Shown: positions 28,271-38,026, counted from the stretch's first letter. The stretch is DNA of 38,417 bases from Chitinophagaceae bacterium (GCA_025449645.1 JANWIY010000029.1:1-38417), one strand, 5' to 3'. The notes: generated by a model not told the origin, from the letters alone. Numbers and translations: made by a program.

Positions 28271-29200
28271 TCAGCGTTTTTTAAAATACCGGAAAGGGAA
28301 AGGCAGGTGGTTATATCTCAAAAATGAATAGGGTTCGCGGCTGCTGCCGAATTGCCTGTAAAATTCCGCGATCCCCGCGATCTGGGATCCTTCAAAATCG
28401 AGCGTTAGTCCCTTGCCTGAGAACTCTTTTATCAGGCTATCCAATAGGAAATGATTGGCCATTTTTTCGCGCCCGGCGGGTAAAGTCACATTCATCATAT
28501 TATATATTCTTTTCCCGTCATTTAAAAAAATTCCGGCGGCAAGAAGTACTTGTGAACCTGGATCGTTCACCATTCTTACCATTCCCATTTCCTTTTCAAA
28601 CAAATCTGCACAAAGCGATGAAAATCGCTGGTAGTCGGCTGGCAGAACATGGGCAAACCTGTTGCCATATGTTTTTTGAAAAACAGTAATTACCTGCCGG
28701 TAATCGGCAGATGGGTCATAATGAAATATTTGTTCCCCGGCATATTTTAAACTTTGAATCAGGTCCTTTCTATACCCCTTCCGGATCATTTCATAAGCCG
28801 GGAGGAGACTCAGGACATAATTTGCCCGGTCCGGCAGAGAGGTAAACCTGTTGCCGTAGTTCAGATGCATTTCACAAAAAGAGAAGTTTTTCTTGCACAG
28901 ATTTATAAATGCGGTAGTCAGGTTCTTGTCGATATTGCCTGGTGAAAAAATTCCCAACTGAGCTGTAAAAGGGGGCTGGTACAGATAACGAAAACCATAT
29001 TTCCTGTTCCAGCACAATGGCATCACCGCTTCATAATCATTTAAAACTAATCCGGCCCAATGTCTGGCCATTCGACCTAAGTAAAAAGAACGACCGTAAA
29101 TAAGCCCGTTCGGGGACGAGGCAATACAACGGTCCCATTTTTCCAGATCAATTTTTTCTGCTGATAAAAGACTGATATTTTTTTCACTGCCGGAATTCAT
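28271..29200 (-). CDS. FemAB/GNAT-like acyltransferase-fold protein
   Basis: The 309-residue cytosolic protein has two halves that resemble tandem GNAT folds, as in FemAB and related acyl- or aminoacyl-transferases: RKGYRKDLIQSLKYA (about 140-154) precedes a second domain ending ...LTLDFEGSQIAGIAEFYRQF (about 275-294), where DFEGS and FYRQFG are recurrent in Bacteroidota members. The substrate is unknown. The start codon overlaps the end of the upstream peptidase-like gene by 17 bases, so the two are translationally coupled and may act in the same envelope process. Confidence 0.65.
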   Translation of the reverse strand: MNSGSEKNISLLSAEKIDLEKWDRCIASSPNGLIYGRSFYLGRMARHWAGLVLNDYEAVMPLCWNRKYGFRYLYQPPFTAQLGIFSPGNIDKNLTTAFINLCKKNFSFCEMHLNYGNRFTSLPDRANYVLSLLPAYEMIRKGYRKDLIQSLKYAGEQIFHYDPSADYRQVITVFQKTYGNRFAHVLPADYQRFSSLCADLFEKEMGMVRMVNDPGSQVLLAAGIFLNDGKRIYNMMNVTLPAGREKMANHFLLDSLIKEFSGKGLTLDFEGSQIAGIAEFYRQFGSSREPYSFLRYNHLPFPFRYFKKR

Positions 29201-31892
29201 GTTCTAATGCAGTCCTCCAGTTTTTATGATCGAAATTTTGAATGTCTATGCTGAATGTGATTCGCTTTGCGAATCCAATGGTCCTAATAAGATCCTGAAA
29301 ATCGCTGCTGTAGACAAGCGGTGCATAAATATTTAAAAGATTCCTGAATAGCGAAAGCTGAATTCCTCCGGTGTATAAAAACCGGCTGGTTTGTGTATTT
29401 GGTTTCCAGGCTTCGGAATAGGTGCCGACGTCAAAAAAAATACGGATGGGTATAGGCACCGGAAACAGGTTTTCAGGACGACTGCTTGAGAAGTTCAGGG
29501 CGCTTACCCAGTTCGCAGATCTTCCCTGTACATAATCATAAGCATCGATCCGGAGTTTTAATCCGCCGTCCCTGATCGAGATTTGCTGGGCTGCCAGCCC
29601 CGCATTAGGCACTGAACTGTTTTCAATGGCATAAGATGCAGATCTGCCAATAAAATACTGATCGTAGGTGTAGTCCTCATTTCCGGTTACGCCAAGTAGT
29701 TTGGGTTCATATCTAGTCAAATCCTGATTGTTGTTCACATTCCACACGCCGAATTTAGCTGCAAAGAATCTTACGGCCATCCCTCCTCCGGCTGGATAGT
29801 TGAAGAAATAATGGCCGGTCAGGTTAACCCGGTAGAACAAATCAGTTTGTTGCAATTCCAGTCTGGCGTCGTAAGGATACAGAACCCGGTCATCACGGAC
29901 ATTCAGGCTTGCCTGATTTACGTACCGGAAACTTCTGGACGTTGCATTAGGATGATTCAGCGAATCTTTTGTTGAAACGGCAAATTCCTTGAATGTAATT
30001 TCGTTGATGAGATAGGATTTGAAGTCGATCCATTTTTCCAGGGTACTCCTTGCAAAACTTTTTCTTAAATCCAGGCGCAGGTAGGGAACGATCTTTGAGA
30101 AGCTCTCAAACAAATATGATCCCGTGCTGTCGGTTGCTCGGTTACTGGAAAAGCGGGAACCGTTTAGGCCGAAGGTAAATTTGCCAATATTATTTCCGGG
30201 ATACCATGAGTAGCTGACCCTGCCTGAGCCTTCAATGGTTTTGCTTCCGGTGGCATAGAGCGGGATAAAAAGAAACTGAAAATTATTTTCCGGCAGATTA
30301 AAATTATTAATCATTCCACCAGGCATCACCTGGTCATAGCGGTTATAACCAAGCACCGGTGCGATATTTATGTATTGGTATTTATCGGTTTTCACGGCCG
30401 AGAATACAAATGCCGGCTTCAGCTTTTTTTTAGCCTTCGCAGCGGGCAGGGACTGCATCGTATTTAATTTATCAAATGCGCTGTCCAAACTGGTCCCGGC
30501 ATTTTTTTGAAACAGCATTTTGAGATCTTCCGGATAAGGATGACGGAATGCCCATTGGTCAAAATAGGCGTGCATGCTTTTGTTAAAGTTAATTTTTCCT
30601 ATCGTGTCTTCAAGAGACCGGATCCATATGGCGGATTTCGTTCCTGCGACCAGGGAGTAATTTTCCCTGCTCAGCATCTCGGATGTTGTATTGATGGGTT
30701 GGATTGTTTTTTCTTTTTCAGCCACGCGCAACCACAAACGGTCATCTTTCAGTGCATTCCTGTTGTCTTCCTTATTTGAAACTGCTGGCTGCAGATTCCA
30801 GTTAAAATAGGTTATGAATCCTTCGGAAAACCAGGGAAATGACCTCTCATTGCTTAGGCTGATTGCATGAAACCACTGTCCCAGCAGCGCTTTGCGTAGG
30901 TTATTTCCCGGATCCCTTTTCAAGCCGGATTTATCCAGCAGGATCATCCCGGAAAAACTCTGCACCTGTGGTTTAAGTGATTCTATGATATTTAAACCGG
31001 AATAAGGATACTCAGCCAGTTCTTGCGATAGTTGCTGAATGAGCGGCTTTGCAAGTTGAAGTTGCGTTTGCATAAGGATGCTGTCTGCGGAGAAATAAAA
31101 AACATGTAGGGCAATTTCTCTCCCCGATTGAAGCTGAACTGAATCTTTTTTCTCTGTCAGATGTTTGTCTGCCACCCATGAAAAACTGTTTGCGTTCTTC
31201 ATCGAAAAATAGTATGACCTGCTGCCGTTCGCATTGGTTTTCGAACTTTCAGGCGGGCAGCCGGCAGCGATGGTATAATTGTCCGGGATATCAATTTCCA
31301 CTTCATAATCAGCCTGTTCATGGTATGCGCCACCCTGAACAAGGAAAGGCATTGGATGCCAGCCTTTCCTGTCATAAACGGCAGGCTCGGGATACCAGTT
31401 ACTCACCTGATAATTATGGCCTATGTAGCCATTGCCGGAAAAATTAAAGGGAAGTTTTACATGAAAAGAAGCAGAGATGAGCAGGCTTTCGCCGGGGGCA
31501 AGGTTCTTCGGCAGGATCAATTTCACCACGTCAATGTATTCCGGGTGATCCTGGATCGTGGCTATTTCACCATCCACGCGAAATTCCAACTGATTGATAT
31601 ACCCCTTGCTTTCTTTTTCTGAGAAATAGAAATCCGTCTTTCCATTTTGAAGCAATTGCTCACTATAGCCGGTCCTGTCGTTCCGGTATGCATTTGGCCA
31701 CACATGGAACCAGATGTAGCGGAGAGTATCCGGAGAATGGTTGGTGTACCTGAGCTTCATGACTGCGTCGAGCGCCTGATTCTTATCATCGAGTTTCATT
31801 TCCAACTGGTAGTGGAGATCCTGCCTCCAGGCAGGTTGACCGGTCGCGAGTATTGAAAACAACAATACCGGGAAAATGATTATTTTTTTCAA
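29184..31892 (-). CDS. Peptidase M1-like protein lacking HExxH, with probable C-terminal beta-barrel
   Basis: The 902-residue product has a signal peptide (1-18). It then has an aminopeptidase-N-like beta domain (about 25-250, with VSNWYPEPAVYDRKGWHP at 163-180) and a helical catalytic-like domain. The zinc motif is degenerate: the segment aligning with HExxHQWF reads KALLGQWF (334-341), so both histidines and the glutamate are lost, while the distal E357 in WFSEGF is kept. The GxMEN substrate motif is also changed (SFSGMILLD, 312-320). From about residue 500 the sequence alternates as amphipathic strands, ending EHEFRQ, consistent with an outer-membrane beta-barrel. It is probably a surface or outer-membrane pseudopeptidase. 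Confidence 0.7.
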   Translation of the reverse strand: MKKIIIFPVLLFSILATGQPAWRQDLHYQLEMKLDDKNQALDAVMKLRYTNHSPDTLRYIWFHVWPNAYRNDRTGYSEQLLQNGKTDFYFSEKESKGYINQLEFRVDGEIATIQDHPEYIDVVKLILPKNLAPGESLLISASFHVKLPFNFSGNGYIGHNYQVSNWYPEPAVYDRKGWHPMPFLVQGGAYHEQADYEVEIDIPDNYTIAAGCPPESSKTNANGSRSYYFSMKNANSFSWVADKHLTEKKDSVQLQSGREIALHVFYFSADSILMQTQLQLAKPLIQQLSQELAEYPYSGLNIIESLKPQVQSFSGMILLDKSGLKRDPGNNLRKALLGQWFHAISLSNERSFPWFSEGFITYFNWNLQPAVSNKEDNRNALKDDRLWLRVAEKEKTIQPINTTSEMLSRENYSLVAGTKSAIWIRSLEDTIGKINFNKSMHAYFDQWAFRHPYPEDLKMLFQKNAGTSLDSAFDKLNTMQSLPAAKAKKKLKPAFVFSAVKTDKYQYINIAPVLGYNRYDQVMPGGMINNFNLPENNFQFLFIPLYATGSKTIEGSGRVSYSWYPGNNIGKFTFGLNGSRFSSNRATDSTGSYLFESFSKIVPYLRLDLRKSFARSTLEKWIDFKSYLINEITFKEFAVSTKDSLNHPNATSRSFRYVNQASLNVRDDRVLYPYDARLELQQTDLFYRVNLTGHYFFNYPAGGGMAVRFFAAKFGVWNVNNNQDLTRYEPKLLGVTGNEDYTYDQYFIGRSASYAIENSSVPNAGLAAQQISIRDGGLKLRIDAYDYVQGRSANWVSALNFSSSRPENLFPVPIPIRIFFDVGTYSEAWKPNTQTSRFLYTGGIQLSLFRNLLNIYAPLVYSSDFQDLIRTIGFAKRITFSIDIQNFDHKNWRTALEHEFRQ

Positions 31893-31914
31893 ATGAAGAG
31901 CAGGTTTGAACGGG

Positions 31915-33327
31915 TTATCGTCCTTTGCCTTTAAAAATAGTTAGTAAGGTATGCATCATGATCTTAAAGTCGAGCGCCAGGGAAATGTTCTCGATATAAA
32001 TCAGGTCATACTTCATTCTTTCAATCATCTGTTCAACGTTTTCCGCGTAACCGAATTGTACCATTCCCCAGGATGTTACACCCGGTTTAACCTTCAGCAG
32101 GTATTTAAAATATGAAGTCTTCTGCATGATGAGATCTATATAAAAAGGACGCTCCGGCCTGGGGCCCACAAGACTCATTTCACCCTTCAGCACGTTCAGC
32201 AGCTGCGGAAGTTCATCTATCCGCCATTTTCTCATGGTTTTGCCCCATTTGGTTACGCGCGCATCTTTTTCGGAAGATAACAAAGGGCCCTGCATTTCGG
32301 CATCTTTCACCATGGAGCGAAATTTATGAATGAAAAATTTTCTTCCTTTAAATCCGGTTCTTTCCTGCGAATAAAAAACGGGACCCGGCGAACCGAGTTT
32401 TACCCGGATAGCTGAATAGAGCAGGAGGGGAGAAAATAAGATAAGGGCCATCCCCGAGATCAGCACGTCAAACAGTCTTTTGATATGCTGTTGCCATTCG
32501 GGCATAAGTCCGGTGTGGATATCACTTAACACCGCACTGAACAGATTACTTGTTTTCACTGAGCCCGAGAGGATATCCAGAATTCCCGGGATGATTTTAA
32601 TCTCCACGTCCTTTTCACTCAATCGCTGAATAATGGTCTCCGCTTCTCTATTTTCACTTTTCTCCAGGGCGACGACCACGAGCCGGATTTTTCCGAGGTC
32701 AATTATTTTTTCCAGGTCATGAATTGGCCCCAGTGCAGGCAAAGGAATTTCCGGCCCAACCATTGTTCCCGCATTCATAAATCCGGTATAGTGGTATCCG
32801 ATTCCAGCCAGGCCGATCCTGCTTTCTTCGTATGTTTTCAAAGCGATTGGCCCGGTTCCCAGCAGCATGCTGTTAAAAACAATTTCTCCTCTCCGGATCT
32901 GTTTCTTGGTAATCGTTAAAAGGAGCCAGCGCCCGAACCAGGTGATCAGAAAATGCGTCAGCAGGAAAGTAAAATAAGCTTTGTAATAATACCGGTAGTC
33001 AGTTTGCGGATCATTGATTACGATGGCAAAAAATAAGACGGTGCAGCCGATGAGGCTGCAAACGGCCGTGTTTGAAAATTCTGTCAGCCTGGATTTCTTG
33101 TACAGGGAATGATAAACGCCCGTGAGCCCATAAAAAATCTGCCATCCCGCCGGAATAAGTGCAAGCCCAAGCCAGAACCGGTTATTGAGATAGATATTCC
33201 CATTTTCATAGAGAGGTTCGGAGAGCAGGATACGACGTGTAAAATACAGAATGATCCAGGAAAGCACGCCCGACAGGAAATCGCTCAGCACATACCAGAT
33301 TATATGGATCTTTCTGTTCGATCTCAT
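31915..33327 (-). CDS. Polyprenyl-phosphate glycosyl-1-phosphate transferase
   Basis: This 470-residue membrane enzyme should transfer a sugar-1-phosphate from a nucleotide sugar to undecaprenyl phosphate, starting an exopolysaccharide or O-antigen unit at the inner membrane. Four N-terminal membrane segments (about 9-31, 51-72, 86-105, 115-138) precede a soluble nucleotide-binding-like domain. A fifth segment (about 288-308) then leads into the catalytic domain, with SPGPVFYSQERTGFKGRKF, HKFRSM, DELPQLLNVLKGEMSLVGPRPE and a closing KPGVTSWGMVQFGYAE. This matches the WbaP/WcaJ architecture; the sugar is unknown. It starts six bases after the oxidoreductase stop. Confidence 0.88.
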   Translation of the reverse strand: MRSNRKIHIIWYVLSDFLSGVLSWIILYFTRRILLSEPLYENGNIYLNNRFWLGLALIPAGWQIFYGLTGVYHSLYKKSRLTEFSNTAVCSLIGCTVLFFAIVINDPQTDYRYYYKAYFTFLLTHFLITWFGRWLLLTITKKQIRRGEIVFNSMLLGTGPIALKTYEESRIGLAGIGYHYTGFMNAGTMVGPEIPLPALGPIHDLEKIIDLGKIRLVVVALEKSENREAETIIQRLSEKDVEIKIIPGILDILSGSVKTSNLFSAVLSDIHTGLMPEWQQHIKRLFDVLISGMALILFSPLLLYSAIRVKLGSPGPVFYSQERTGFKGRKFFIHKFRSMVKDAEMQGPLLSSEKDARVTKWGKTMRKWRIDELPQLLNVLKGEMSLVGPRPERPFYIDLIMQKTSYFKYLLKVKPGVTSWGMVQFGYAENVEQMIERMKYDLIYIENISLALDFKIMMHTLLTIFKGKGR

Positions 33328-33333
33328 GCATTT

Positions 33334-34308
33334 TTAACTATTGATGGAATTATATCGGATCTTCTGAAGTATCTGGTGCGCAACATCCATGGCCCGGTAT
33401 CCGTCCACCTCAGATACAAGAGTAGGCTTATTTTCCAGGATGGATTCAGTAAATTTTTCAAGCTCCATCTTAATGGCGTTGACTTCCGGCGCTTCCGGGT
33501 TGATAACAGAAATGGATTTTTTCCCGTTGCGTGTTTCAATTTCGAATGAAAATCCGTTCGGGTCCTGCAGATTGTTCAAACTTATGATTTCCGTTTTCTT
33601 GGTCAGAAAGTCAACCCCGATATAAGCGTCTTTCTGGAATATGCGCATCTTACGCATTTTTTTCATAGAAATTCTGCTTGAGGTAAGATTGGCCACGCAG
33701 CCGTTATTGAATTCAATACGCACATTGGCGATATCCGGCGTATCCGTCATGACCGCTACTCCGCTGGCATAAATGTTTCGGACCTCGCTTTTTACAATGT
33801 GGAGTATAATATCAATATCATGGATCATCAGATCCAGGATTACACTCACTTCGGTTCCCCTCGGGTTGAATTCTGCGAGCCGGTGAACCTCTATAAACAT
33901 CGGGTGAAGCGGTATTGACCCAAGGGCAAGAAATGCCGGATTAAACCTTTCCACGTGACCCACCTGGAGTTTTATATTCGATTCCTTTACAAGTTTCATC
34001 AATTCCCTGGCTTCCTCCATGTTATTGGCCAATGGTTTTTCCACAAAAACGTGTTTGCCTTTCCGGACAGCCTTTTCGCAAAGTTCATAATGAAAATTGG
34101 TCGGTGCTATGATATCAACCGCATCGCATTGGTCCAGCAGTCCGTCAATGTCTTTAAAACTTTTGATCTGATATTTTTCTTCAACCGCTGCAGCTGTTTG
34201 GAGATCCGGGTCATAAAACCCCACCAGTTTGACTTCCGGAATTTCTTTCCAGTTGTTCAAATGAAACTTTCCCAGATGTCCTACCCCGAATACAGCAACT
34301 TTTAGCAT
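33334..34308 (-). CDS. Gfo/Idh/MocA-family oxidoreductase
   Basis: The 324-residue protein has an N-terminal Rossmann fold with GVGHLGKFH (8-16) and the family signature EKP (90-92), the lysine being catalytic. A C-terminal alpha/beta domain follows, with DLMIHDIDI containing the usual histidine. These enzymes oxidise or reduce sugars or sugar nucleotides with NAD(P). The tight six-base spacing to the sugar transferase suggests it prepares a sugar for the same glycan; the substrate is not deducible. Confidence 0.85.
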   Translation of the reverse strand: MLKVAVFGVGHLGKFHLNNWKEIPEVKLVGFYDPDLQTAAAVEEKYQIKSFKDIDGLLDQCDAVDIIAPTNFHYELCEKAVRKGKHVFVEKPLANNMEEARELMKLVKESNIKLQVGHVERFNPAFLALGSIPLHPMFIEVHRLAEFNPRGTEVSVILDLMIHDIDIILHIVKSEVRNIYASGVAVMTDTPDIANVRIEFNNGCVANLTSSRISMKKMRKMRIFQKDAYIGVDFLTKKTEIISLNNLQDPNGFSFEIETRNGKKSISVINPEAPEVNAIKMELEKFTESILENKPTLVSEVDGYRAMDVAHQILQKIRYNSINS

Positions 34309-34326
34309 CCCAATGATTTAGATATT

Positions 34327-34334
34327 CAAATATA
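34327..34334 (-). promoter_or_regulatory. -7 element of the oxidoreductase/sugar-transferase operon
   Basis: On the minus strand TATATTTG matches TAnnTTTG fully and lies 18 bases before the ATG at 34308. No TTG is found at the usual -33 distance, so the call is moderate. Confidence 0.4.
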
Positions 34335-34337
34335 AAT

Positions 34338-34398
34338 AATGTGGAAGATGTGCGATGGAATGAAATACTCCAATCCCCGACAAATGTGGATATGTGGG
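34338..34398. repeat. Pair of AATGTGGA-type repeats
   Basis: AATGTGGAAGATGTG (34338-34352) and AAATGTGGATATGTGGG (34382-34398) are imperfect direct copies in the spacer upstream of the oxidoreductase. They resemble, in the other orientation, the elements at 8674 and 11580. Confidence 0.4.
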
Positions 34399-34408
34399 AA
34401 ATCTTTGG

Positions 34409-35293
34409 TTAAGTCTGGCTTTGTCCACGCATTCGCCAGTCGGTAAACCGCATGTGCAGATATTTGTAAATATTTGAAAAAGTAAGGGGAACGTTTTTTT
34501 GCGGAAATACTTTCGTCTGGATAAGCTTAAGCAGCGTGAGCAGGAAAACAATTATGAAAACCGCAAGTGTTAAATCAAAGCAGATATCATACATTTTCAG
34601 GAAATATGTTCGTACTGAAATCACATCTGCCTGCGCTTTACCGAGTGTGAGGTCCAATATTTTCTTCAAGGCTGGTAAAATCACAGGGACCTTGGTCCAA
34701 TTGGAATAACGAACATCTTCATAGTGGTATGCTGTATCATAACCTGCCGGCAATTGATGCCGGTAATAATTCCAATTGTTCTTTACATCCGCAAAACTGG
34801 CCAGCCCATGGTCAGGTTTGATAAAATAAATGTCATAAAGAGCATCCAGCACCACCCATCCATGCCTGGTTTCCACTTCAACCACATTATGTTTGGCAAA
34901 TTCACCCTTTGCCTTCATCTGTGCAATTCTCACAGGATAATGATAACCATCGAGCAGCCGGGCCAGTACCAAAGAATAACTACCACAGGCTCCTTCTGCT
35001 GTCATGAGATCAATGGTAGTCGGGTGCAGGAGACCTGCCTTAAATCCACCTAATGACCTGCCTTCAAAAATGGGTTCCCGTTCGCTGAGTAAATGATGAC
35101 AGGCGTGCATGACTTTGACCACCATGGAGTCCTGTGCATCATGCAGCGCAATTTTACTATCAAGATCTGAGCGAATGGCCTGGAATACTTCCTTTTCATA
35201 GTCTGCTTCCATTTTGAAATAGAAAAGTGTAGCAGCCAAAAAGCCATTCAGGAAGATAAGAAAATACAGATTCCAGAAGAAACGCTTGATCAT
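34409..35293 (-). CDS. Membrane-anchored transglutaminase-like protein
   Basis: The 294-residue protein has a membrane segment at about 6-26, a periplasmic-type central domain and a second membrane segment at about 238-258. The central domain contains a likely Cys-His-Asp triad of the transglutaminase-like fold: C103 in EGACGSYS, H135 in KHNVVEVE and D150 in WVVLDALYD. Members include proteases, amidases and cross-linking enzymes, so the reaction is open. It is 100 bases upstream of the oxidoreductase/sugar-transferase operon on the same strand, so a role in glycan or surface-protein processing is possible but unproven. The 165-base spacer to ppc (35294-35458) shows no clear signal. Confidence 0.65.
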   Translation of the reverse strand: MIKRFFWNLYFLIFLNGFLAATLFYFKMEADYEKEVFQAIRSDLDSKIALHDAQDSMVVKVMHACHHLLSEREPIFEGRSLGGFKAGLLHPTTIDLMTAEGACGSYSLVLARLLDGYHYPVRIAQMKAKGEFAKHNVVEVETRHGWVVLDALYDIYFIKPDHGLASFADVKNNWNYYRHQLPAGYDTAYHYEDVRYSNWTKVPVILPALKKILDLTLGKAQADVISVRTYFLKMYDICFDLTLAVFIIVFLLTLLKLIQTKVFPQKNVPLTFSNIYKYLHMRFTDWRMRGQSQT

Positions 35294-35458
35294 CTTTGCT
35301 TTTAATCTTAGGGTTATGTGTTAGTGGATCTGTAGGTTAGGCAGTTTTCAGCATGTAGTTGAGGGGAGGACCCGTCGTAAAGCTAATAAAATATTCATTT
35401 ATCTTACCCGGAAGGGTTAAAGCTCCCATATTTATACCAAATAAGGTGGGAAGCCCGG

Positions 35459-38026
35459 TCAGGCAGAGTTTCTTGCTGCGTTGATCACACCAAATGAACA
35501 CCGGATAATAAGTTTCTCGTAGACCTCCTTCATTGGTGAGCCGGATTTCTCTGCTTCCCGGAATTTTACGATGGCATATTGCTGAATGGTGCTCAGTGGC
35601 AAAACGATTCTTTCCCGCATCTGTATGGATAATTGTTCAATCGGGTAATCAGACATTAGTTCCTGCTTACCGGATAGTTTAAAAATAAACTTTTTGGTGA
35701 GTTCAAATTCATTGTAGATCAGCGCCCAGATTTTCCCAAATCTCGGATCCCGGGAAAAGCTTTCCGTCAGGGGGAAAAAGCATTTTTTCATAGCCATTTC
35801 GCTATTGTCCAGCAAAGTTTTAAAATAGGGGGAATTCGCATAAAGCTGTTTTACCTGTTGCCATTTGCTCTTTTTTTCCATTTCCTGCAAGGCAGTACCC
35901 ACTCCGTGATACCCGGTCACGTTTTGTTTAAGCTGGCTCCAGGAACCCACAAAAGGAATTGCCCGGAGGTCCTTGAATTCCATTTTCCCCGAATTCTTTC
36001 TTTTGCTTGGCCGGCTGCCAATATTGGTCTCACTATAAAACTGCAATGGACTTACTTCATTCAGATATTCCATGAAATCGGGATGATCCCTTAGTTCAGT
36101 ATAGGATCTGTAACTGATTTCTGCCATTTCTCCCATCAGGGATTCTTCTTCCTGGTTGAGCGTAACTTTTCTTGCTGAAAACAGGTCGTTGGCAATGCCT
36201 GCATGAACAAGTTGCTCAATATTGAATTGAGCAGAATCAACTGTACCGAAATTGGAGCTGACGGTTTGACCCTGAATAGTCAATTGTATTTCTTTGTTTG
36301 CGATATTTTTCCCGAGGGATGCATAGAACCGATGCGTTTTCCCTCCCCCCCGGGCCGGAGGGCCTCCTCTGCCATCGAAAAAGACAACTCCGATACCATG
36401 CTGATCTGAAATGCGGGTAAGTTCTTCCTTGGCCTTATAAATGCCCCAGTTTGCCATGAGATAACCTCCGTCTTTGGTTCCGTCAGAAAAACCCACCATG
36501 ATCGTTTGGGTATTGTTCCTCATTTTCAGATGTGCCCGGTAATCCTCATGGGTATAAAGGGTGGCCATAATTCCAGCCGCATTGTGCAGGTCCTCCACGG
36601 TTTCAAACAACGGGATTATGTCGATGGGCAGGGTCTCTTTCTTCCATCCGCCGAGCAGGAACAGGCCATAAACCTCCATCATATTCAGGGCACTGTTACA
36701 CTGACTGATGATATACCGGTTGCAGCCCTGGGGACCATTTTTTTCCTGGATCTTTTTCACAGACCGGATACTATCCAGGGTATCATTCACCAGTTCATCG
36801 TCAAATGGGGTTTCAGCCAGCGGTTTGAGGTTGCTCAGCACTTTTATTTTTTCTGCTTCAGAAAGAGATTCATAATTGTTGGGGAAAGGCTTTTCGCGCT
36901 CCTGAACAGCTTTTAAAACTTTTATATGTACTGAGCTATCCTGACGAAGATCCAGTGTTGCAAAATGCAATCCGAAGATCCTGAGCTTGCTGATGAAATT
37001 TTCTACAAGGTTCAGGAAAAGCCCGTTGTTCTGATAAATGAGAATTTCCCGGATTTTCCCCATGGCAGTCAGCATGTCCTGGATTTTCAGAGGGGCCTCG
37101 GGTTTCGGCTCAAACAATTCCTGGTATAATTGTTCTTCCAGGTCAGCAATGATCAGATCAACCTCTTTAAAAGTTAACCTCCGCTTCAGCCGGCGCACAT
37201 CAAAATAATAGCACCTCAGGATAGCCTCGCGAAGCGATTCAGCAACCTTGAGCGTTGTAGCGGTTTTTACGAAGGGATTGCCGTCTCTGTCACCGCCTGG
37301 CCAGAAGCCCATCTGGATTACCGGATTCTGATCCGCCACAGCTTCGGGAAACTGATTTTTCAGGGCAGAAAGGATCTTTCCTGCCGCGTGGTAGAAAACA
37401 TTTTCCAGGTACCAGATCAGGCTGACGGCTTCATCAAAAGGAGTAGGCTTTTGTTTTTTAAGAAAGGGCGTTTTACCCAATTGCTGCATGAATGTATTGA
37501 TCTGGGCGGCATTGTTTTCAATCACCGCACGGGACAGATCGTTGATGATGCCCAATACCGGGCCGGGATAAAACTGCGTGGGATGGGCTGTCAGTACCAA
37601 TCGCACAGCATAGTCCCTGAGTTTTTCCCTGAGTTCTTTTTCCTTATTGTACTGTACTATTTCCGATGAAAGGTGCTTAAGCGATCCGGCGCCTCCCATA
37701 TCGTTTACACTTGTAAAAGCCGCATCTTCCAACGCATCAAAAAGCACCACCTGCCGCTCCACATATTGAACGAACCGAAAAAGTATATCCGCTTTTTCCC
37801 GGTCGGTTCCTTCCGGGGAATGCTTGCTGAAAAAATCATCAATGATCTGAACGGGGCTTAGCTTTTTATGATAACCCTCTTCACAATAAGTGAGCAGCAA
37901 AGACAGAAAAATGCCCGTCTTTTCAATACGGTGAAAAGGAAGGGATGTAAAGAGACTGTTGTAAAGCTGAAATTTAATACCGACCAGGTTCTTGAACTCA
38001 GACAATCCGGAAGATTGGTTACTCAT
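35459..38026 (-). CDS. ppc: Phosphoenolpyruvate carboxylase
   Basis: The 855-residue enzyme carboxylates PEP with bicarbonate to oxaloacetate, replenishing the TCA cycle and feeding the aspartate family. Catalytic H148 is in VLTAHPTQ. GGDRDGNPFV is at 244-253, the MVGFSDGTKDGG segment at 510-521 and the glycine-rich FDGRGGPPARGGG loop at 550-562. It ends ARNSA rather than the RNTG of E. coli, still a small C-terminal residue in the active site. It is divergent from the threonine operon, whose aspartate it ultimately helps supply. A weak TAATTTCG element (minus, 38031-38038) lies only four bases before the ATG and is not a convincing promoter. Confidence 0.95.
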   Translation of the reverse strand: MSNQSSGLSEFKNLVGIKFQLYNSLFTSLPFHRIEKTGIFLSLLLTYCEEGYHKKLSPVQIIDDFFSKHSPEGTDREKADILFRFVQYVERQVVLFDALEDAAFTSVNDMGGAGSLKHLSSEIVQYNKEKELREKLRDYAVRLVLTAHPTQFYPGPVLGIINDLSRAVIENNAAQINTFMQQLGKTPFLKKQKPTPFDEAVSLIWYLENVFYHAAGKILSALKNQFPEAVADQNPVIQMGFWPGGDRDGNPFVKTATTLKVAESLREAILRCYYFDVRRLKRRLTFKEVDLIIADLEEQLYQELFEPKPEAPLKIQDMLTAMGKIREILIYQNNGLFLNLVENFISKLRIFGLHFATLDLRQDSSVHIKVLKAVQEREKPFPNNYESLSEAEKIKVLSNLKPLAETPFDDELVNDTLDSIRSVKKIQEKNGPQGCNRYIISQCNSALNMMEVYGLFLLGGWKKETLPIDIIPLFETVEDLHNAAGIMATLYTHEDYRAHLKMRNNTQTIMVGFSDGTKDGGYLMANWGIYKAKEELTRISDQHGIGVVFFDGRGGPPARGGGKTHRFYASLGKNIANKEIQLTIQGQTVSSNFGTVDSAQFNIEQLVHAGIANDLFSARKVTLNQEEESLMGEMAEISYRSYTELRDHPDFMEYLNEVSPLQFYSETNIGSRPSKRKNSGKMEFKDLRAIPFVGSWSQLKQNVTGYHGVGTALQEMEKKSKWQQVKQLYANSPYFKTLLDNSEMAMKKCFFPLTESFSRDPRFGKIWALIYNEFELTKKFIFKLSGKQELMSDYPIEQLSIQMRERIVLPLSTIQQYAIVKFREAEKSGSPMKEVYEKLIIRCSFGVINAARNSA

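Noticed and set aside
28158..28326. Short plus-strand frame whose ATG overlaps the ispD stop
   Set aside because: About 56 codons, mostly low-complexity Ser/Leu, and it runs into the opposite gene; the ATGA overlap alone is not enough support.
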